Below are positions 59,588 to 64,000 of a stretch of 64,000 nt of DNA, piece by piece. The notes under the pieces were generated by a model. That model saw only the letters and a list, made by a program, of their open reading frames with translations. It was not told the DNA's origin and ran no database searches. The position numbers and the translations under genes were made by a program. This DNA comes from Piper betle (Eukaryota; Streptophyta; Magnoliopsida; Piperales; Piperaceae). How positions within the stretch are numbered: the first letter of the stretch is position 1; each line of letters begins with the position of its first letter. The stretch spans positions 1-64,000 of the forward strand of contig JAURVB010010372.1 in the NCBI GenBank assembly GCA_033002965.1. Reading direction: 5' to 3'.

Positions 59588-60240
59588 CACAACCTCCTCT
59601 AGCTCCATATACATTTTCTAAAAGTTTAACCAATTCCTCTGGCAGCTCAACCAAGCATACCAACTATACAACTAGCCCTAACAAGTAAATTATTAGTCAT
59701 AAAACCTTGAGTATAAGACTTGCGTCTATGATGCTCTAGAAAATGGCTTCCCAACGTTAATTACAAATAACATCTTTAAAATGACAATCACTTTACTTGT
59801 TAAGAAATTTAATTCGATCATAAAAATTAGAATTCTCTTGAGAGTTTCAATTTTTTATTTAAATTCACCTCTTGGGTTTTCACTTGGTTAAATATAAAAA
59901 GAAATTGAATTTGTTGCTAAATTCCTCCAAAGCCGGTATAGGCCAAGCTTCCTATTAAGAATCCTAAAAATTAGATTTCAAGGTTCTAATTATATCTGAC
60001 ATTTCTAATATTGGTGGTATAGGCCTACAATAAGCTAAAGAGAATTTTGGGAGACCCCAAGCTTCCTTTGTACTTCTCATCAATCAAAATATAGACATCA
60101 TCACTTGTCAATTTCCAACAAGATGACTAAAAATGCTACTTCTTTCTATTTAATTAGAATCTTCTCCTCAACAAGATACCTTTTTTTTATTTTTTAATAA
60201 CGGCTTATTACTCTTGCTAAACAAGATGCTTGTGTATAGC
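59588..60240. other. Intergenic, upstream of the SKIP30-like gene
   Basis: AT-rich sequence without a gene or recognisable element. This ~650 bp is the whole space between the last retrotransposon LTR and the GC-rich start of the host gene, so it should hold the core promoter. A strong TATA box next to the presumed start is not obvious; GTGTATAGCATT at about 60232 is a weak candidate. Confidence 0.4.
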
Positions 60241-62776
60241 ATTCTCGGCCAAAGCCGGCGAATGCTAACCGTTGCCGCCGTAGCCCAGCCGCCGGCTGCT
60301 GGTTACTCGGCAATTGCTCTCTCCCGTCTCTGCGGTTCGTATCTCCCGAAGTCTGCTCTCTAAGGGGGGCATCCTGAGGTGGTATATATCCTTCTACTTC
60401 TGTCTTGGGCTTTGGGTTAAATTTTGCAATTTTGATTGGCTTTGCTACCCATTTTCTAGATTTGATTTATTTCTTTAGAAAAGGGCATGCCTTTTTATAT
60501 GGTTGTTGTGTATATTGTGTGGCTCTCCTTTGTGTTGCTTCTAGGTGTATACATCTGATATTTGGCAAAATTGGATTCTTCTCTCTTTATTAAATTTATA
60601 TTGAATTTGTGCTGAAAAGATTTGTATTATTAACACTCAATACCTTGGTGCAACTAATTTTACGCATGAGTTAAATCTACATTGGGCGTGAAATTAGTTT
60701 AAAATTGCTCTCTTTACGTTTGTATTTAGCCATGAGTTTAGTCTACATCAGTAGTAGGCGCCATGATAGAGAACTAAACTTTGTAAACTGGCCATCATCC
60801 CTGTGTCTCTTTTCCCAATTAATTTAATGTAATATTGAGGTGCCTATGTTCTTTAAGTTAAGGTAAAATTCACCCTCTTCTCTTTGTGTACACTATATAA
60901 TGTCTTTGAATTTTGTTTTCCTTTTCTAAGCGTTGACTTTTGCTAGTGTGTGGCAGCTTCAACCTTGAGTTTTAATCGAATCAATGCTTAAATTTTATAG
61001 ATGGTTTTGCAGGCTGACTAGAATGAATATGTAAACTGTAAATATATTTTGCCATGGGAAATTTTTTGGAAGTTCCCTTTGATTGAAATTTTGTTTCAGT
61101 GTAGAACTATATTTTATATCAACCAACTGTGGAGAAGAAGATTAATTGCTTTCTTACATTTACACATATGAATTGGAAGATCTTTTTACAGCAGGCTAGA
61201 TTTTACAATTCTAGGTGTGCGTTTGAATTCACATTGCTAATTAACTGAGTGAACTTTTGGATGAGCTTTCATTATGACAATTTAGTGTCGGTAGCTTCTG
61301 ATTGACTGAATCTACAAGATGTATTTTGGGCATTAGCTTTACTTGGCTGGTTAACCATATAAACTGTTTGAAATTCTAGTGTTCAAGGTAGGTAAATTTG
61401 CAATTAGATAGGATCTAACGGCAAACAAAATATGTCGTAATTTGTGAAGAGCAGCTAATTGGCTTTTGATCACTTACAGGCCCTTCTTTTGTTTTACTTT
61501 TTCCTTTAGTAATATTTTAAAGATGATAAGAACTATAACATAAGAACTTTTTTCAGAAATAATAGGATCGAAGAAGCATATTTCTTTGAAGGCATTGCTA
61601 GCATGTAAAATAAAAAAAACATTTACTCTTTAAAAAGTTCATTTGATAATATATCTAAATTTCAATTACTTTGTCATTTCTGGCCAGACATGATGTCTGC
61701 GTAAAATGCCCACTAAGGGCGACTAAAATGTATCCAACCATGTACAACCATTTCCAATATACATGATGTTTGAATTTGTATGGATATGTGTGAAACGGCA
61801 TTTCCTAGCTTTTCTGATGTGACTAGCAGACCCTGAGTTAAAAAAGGGTCTTTCTCTTATCTTAGAGGACTGCCTCTCAGTAGGATTTGTAAGGAAATTA
61901 GGTTTGTCCCTTGAGTCAAATTCCCTCCTATTTGTGACCCATCTGATATGCAGCATAGTTCTCAAATATTGGGATAGATTTATTATGTGATCCGAGTAAT
62001 TTGCAACATTTCCTAGACTAGATGGTTGTTGAACTTCTAGACTAGATGATTAAACAAATTCTTTAGCTTAAGTATAGCTCCTGACTTGTACTCTATAGGT
62101 TGTTTGATAGTCGACTGGACTAGATGTGACTCATAACATGCTCTACTGGACTACTAGAACTCCCAAAGATGCATTTTTCTTCTGTTTATTATTTTTCGTT
62201 GGTATTATTATAAAAATAAATGTAGACATCTCAAAGAAAAAAATCCTCGAAAAAATTCTTTATGACTTTAGGTTCTATGCATGCCTCTGTGTTTATTTTG
62301 AGTTGGATGTTTGATGTTGATTGCATTTATCAATTTGGCTAAGGCCATTTACTGATTATTTCCATTATATATGTAATTCTGATTGGCTCTTGTATCTTGT
62401 CTTTGAAATGTATTTGCTGCTTTTTCTTTATGCATTATAATAGATCTCCACATGTTTATGTGCTTCTCTCAACATGAACGCACTTTGTGTTTGTTTGCTG
62501 TTATATCCTGGGAGTTGTGTTAGAACTGGCTCAAAATTTTGCGTTCACTTGCAGCATTCAGTACACTGATGTCAGTTGATAATTCCCTTTCATTTTGGTC
62601 AATACTTATGATTAGCTTCTGGTATCTATTGCATCCTATAAACTAAGTCACAAAAGGATGGTTTATAAGGTTATTTTATTACATTTTCTTCTATTGTGGC
62701 CATTTCATTGATTGTTACCCTTTGTTACAGTTAATTACGGAAATCTTGTGGAGGCAATGATGTAAGATTTCCAGCC
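60241..62776 (+). other. 5' UTR exon and ~2.35-kb 5'-UTR intron of the SKIP30-like gene (inferred)
   Basis: A GC-rich, CpG-containing leader (about 60245-60378) is followed by a possible donor CCTGAG|GTGGTA at 60378/60379 and a long T-rich stretch. A pyrimidine-rich acceptor TTTGTTACAG ends at 62730. A second short UTR piece (62731-62776) contains ATGATGTAA at 62757, a two-codon upstream frame, before the main start. Open frames inside the intron (for example 60405-60593) show no family resemblance. The boundaries are inferred from sequence only. Confidence 0.5.
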
Positions 62777-63819
62777 ATGTCTGGCCTTATTGACGGACTT
62801 CCTGATGTGATTGCTATTCTCTGCCTTGCAAGGGTCCCCTTCTACCTGCATCCCCACTTGCAGCTTGTATGTAGGTCTTGGAGAGCTGCTGTTAGAAGTG
62901 TCGAACTGTTTAGGGCACGCCAAGAGGTGGGCTCAACAGAAGAACTTTTATGTGTATGCGCCTTTGAGCCTGAGAACTTGTGGCAGTTGTATGACCCACT
63001 TAGAGACCGGTGGATTACCATCCCTGTTCTGCCTTCAAATATCAGGCACCTTGCTCACTTTGGTGCTGCTTCTACATTGGGCAAACTCTTTGTTCTTGGT
63101 GGTGGTAGTGATGCCGTAGATCCAATGACTGGAGATCATGATGGTATTTTTGCCACAAATGAGGTCTGGTCATATAATCCTATTCTGCGACAGTGGACCC
63201 AGAAATCATCAATGCTAGTTCCTAGAGCCATGTTTGCTTGTTGTGTTCTTGACGGGAGGATCCTAGTTGCTGGAGGATTTACTAATTGTAGGAATTCAAT
63301 ATCAAAAGCTGAAATATATGACCCCGAGAAGGATGTGTGGGATCCACTCCCTGATCTTAATAGAACCCACAACTCTGCTTGCACAGCAGTTGTTATTGGA
63401 GGAAAAGTTCATGTAGTGCACAAAGGGCTTTCAGCTGTTCAGATTTTTGAGGAAGCTGAGAATCGTTGGTTGGTTATGGATCACTGGTGGCTTCAAGGAC
63501 CAGTGGCTGTGGTTCAGGGTGAGCTCTATGTACTTAGTCATGGGCTTGTGTCCAAGCCGTATATGGACCGCAGAGATTTTAAGGTTATTTCCTCAGCTTC
63601 AGACTTCCAAAGCCGCATTGGTTTTGCAATGATTGGCTTGAGGAATGAGCTGTATGTGATCGGGGGGTCATTGGACCAGGCCGATGGAATGTGATTATAA
63701 AGTTGCTTCCTGACGTGGATGTCTTGACTGTGCAGACTGAACGCCCTACTTGGCGTCAAGCGGCTCCAATGACAAGGTGTCAAGGAACCATACTTGGGTG
63801 TACATTACTGAAAATATGA
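62777..63819 (+). CDS. SKIP30: F-box/kelch-repeat protein, SKIP30 type, with one frame break
   Basis: By family knowledge this is a substrate-recognition subunit of an SCF (SKP1-cullin-F-box) E3 ubiquitin ligase: the F-box binds SKP1 and the kelch propeller binds the target. It reads as a single exon from ATG (62777). An F-box spans residues about 3-45 (LPDVIAILCLARVP, CRSWRAAVR). Kelch-type repeats follow at about 92-146 (LFVLGGG, EVWSYNP), 147-197 (ILVAGGF, AEIYDPEKDVW) and 198 onward. MLVPRAMFACCVL and GGGSDAV are strongly characteristic of Arabidopsis SKIP30. The first frame stops at 63692-63694 after LDQADGM. The expected C-terminus, ending at 63819, is open in the frame one base back from the G6 run at 63662-63667. 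With one more G the product would be about 347 residues, the usual family length. This is either a sequencing error or a real truncation to 305 residues. Confidence 0.92.
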
Positions 63820-64000
63820 TGTTTTATATTAATACTTATTTTGAATGCTTCTGGCAGGGGTTGAGAATGGATTACATGTATTCCAGAGATCACTCATTTT
63901 TGGTCGATTTGAATTACTTAGGAACCACTTTTGAGTTCTGTATTTTAGGCTGTCAATCTTCTGAAATTATCAGGCATGTTGTGCATGATCAGTGTCTTTC
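63820..64000 (+). other. 3' region of the SKIP30-like gene
   Basis: Follows the family-consistent stop at 63817-63819. It is T-rich with no further coding similarity. It probably contains 3' UTR, perhaps with an intron (acceptor-like TATTTTAG near 63950). The gene end lies outside the window. Confidence 0.4.

Noticed and set aside
60405..60593. Hydrophobic 62-codon open frame
   Set aside because: It sits in the presumed 5'-UTR intron and has no family resemblance; T-rich intron sequence readily yields hydrophobic frames.
62811..63119. 102-codon open frame overlapping the SKIP30-like gene
   Set aside because: It is an out-of-frame shadow of the conserved F-box/kelch coding sequence.
1..64000. 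tRNA, rRNA or snoRNA genes
   Set aside because: No cloverleaf-compatible A/B-box pairs or rRNA-conserved blocks were noticed by eye. The tRNA-like words seen are retrotransposon primer sites.

Overview
The window looks like nuclear DNA of a flowering plant: long AT-rich stretches, dense LTR retrotransposons that use an initiator-tRNA-Met primer site, and one plant-specific F-box/kelch gene with an apparent 5'-UTR intron at the right edge. I cannot name the species. I see no bacterial-style operon, CRISPR array, rRNA or tRNA gene. Only one host gene is supported, the SKIP30-type F-box/kelch gene at 62777-63819. Its reading frame is broken once, at a G6 run near the C-terminus. LAYOUT. 1-13.3 kb: minus-strand LTR fragments of a long-LTR family (called family A here) at about 1740-4662 and 6014-9300, an unclassified LTR-like block at 301-1640, a Copia-like LTR fragment near 10.0-10.6 kb, and a plus-strand family A fragment at 10.6-11.5 kb. 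13.3-22.2 kb: a truncated minus-strand LTR of a Tekay-like element (13312-15211), a minus-strand non-autonomous element (family B, 15212-18946), and a decayed minus-strand Ty1/Copia element (18947-22193). 22.2-28.4 kb: degenerate LTR sequence, a 163-bp tandem duplication and little else. 28.4-59.6 kb: one old minus-strand Ty3/Gypsy element (A3) that has served as a landing pad. It is split by a solo LTR with a CATGT duplication (29402-34917), itself carrying a family B element (30326-33172); by a second LTR-like pair that includes a solo LTR with an AAAAC duplication (36705-39790); by a tandem miniature TRIM element (LTR-internal-LTR-internal-LTR) into which a complete 9.5-kb Tekay-type chromovirus has jumped (44399-53878, GGTAG duplication); and by a solo Copia-type LTR (58067-59179, GCATC duplication). 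59.6-64 kb: host sequence with the SKIP30-like gene. HOW THE PARTS RELATE. None of the retrotransposon coding regions is intact. The Tekay element has lost its zinc knuckle and protease, has frame breaks in gag and pol, and has an Asn where the first integrase Asp is expected. Family B and the TRIM have no coding capacity. They carry the same primer-site type as Tekay and could only move with enzymes supplied elsewhere. Target duplications give the order of insertion: A3 first, then the TRIM, then Tekay; and A3, then the family A solo LTR, then family B. The most informative small-scale signals are an 88-bp higher-order minisatellite inside the Tekay LTRs, a duplicated polypurine-tract module in family B, and a short hairpin shared by the LTRs of three families.
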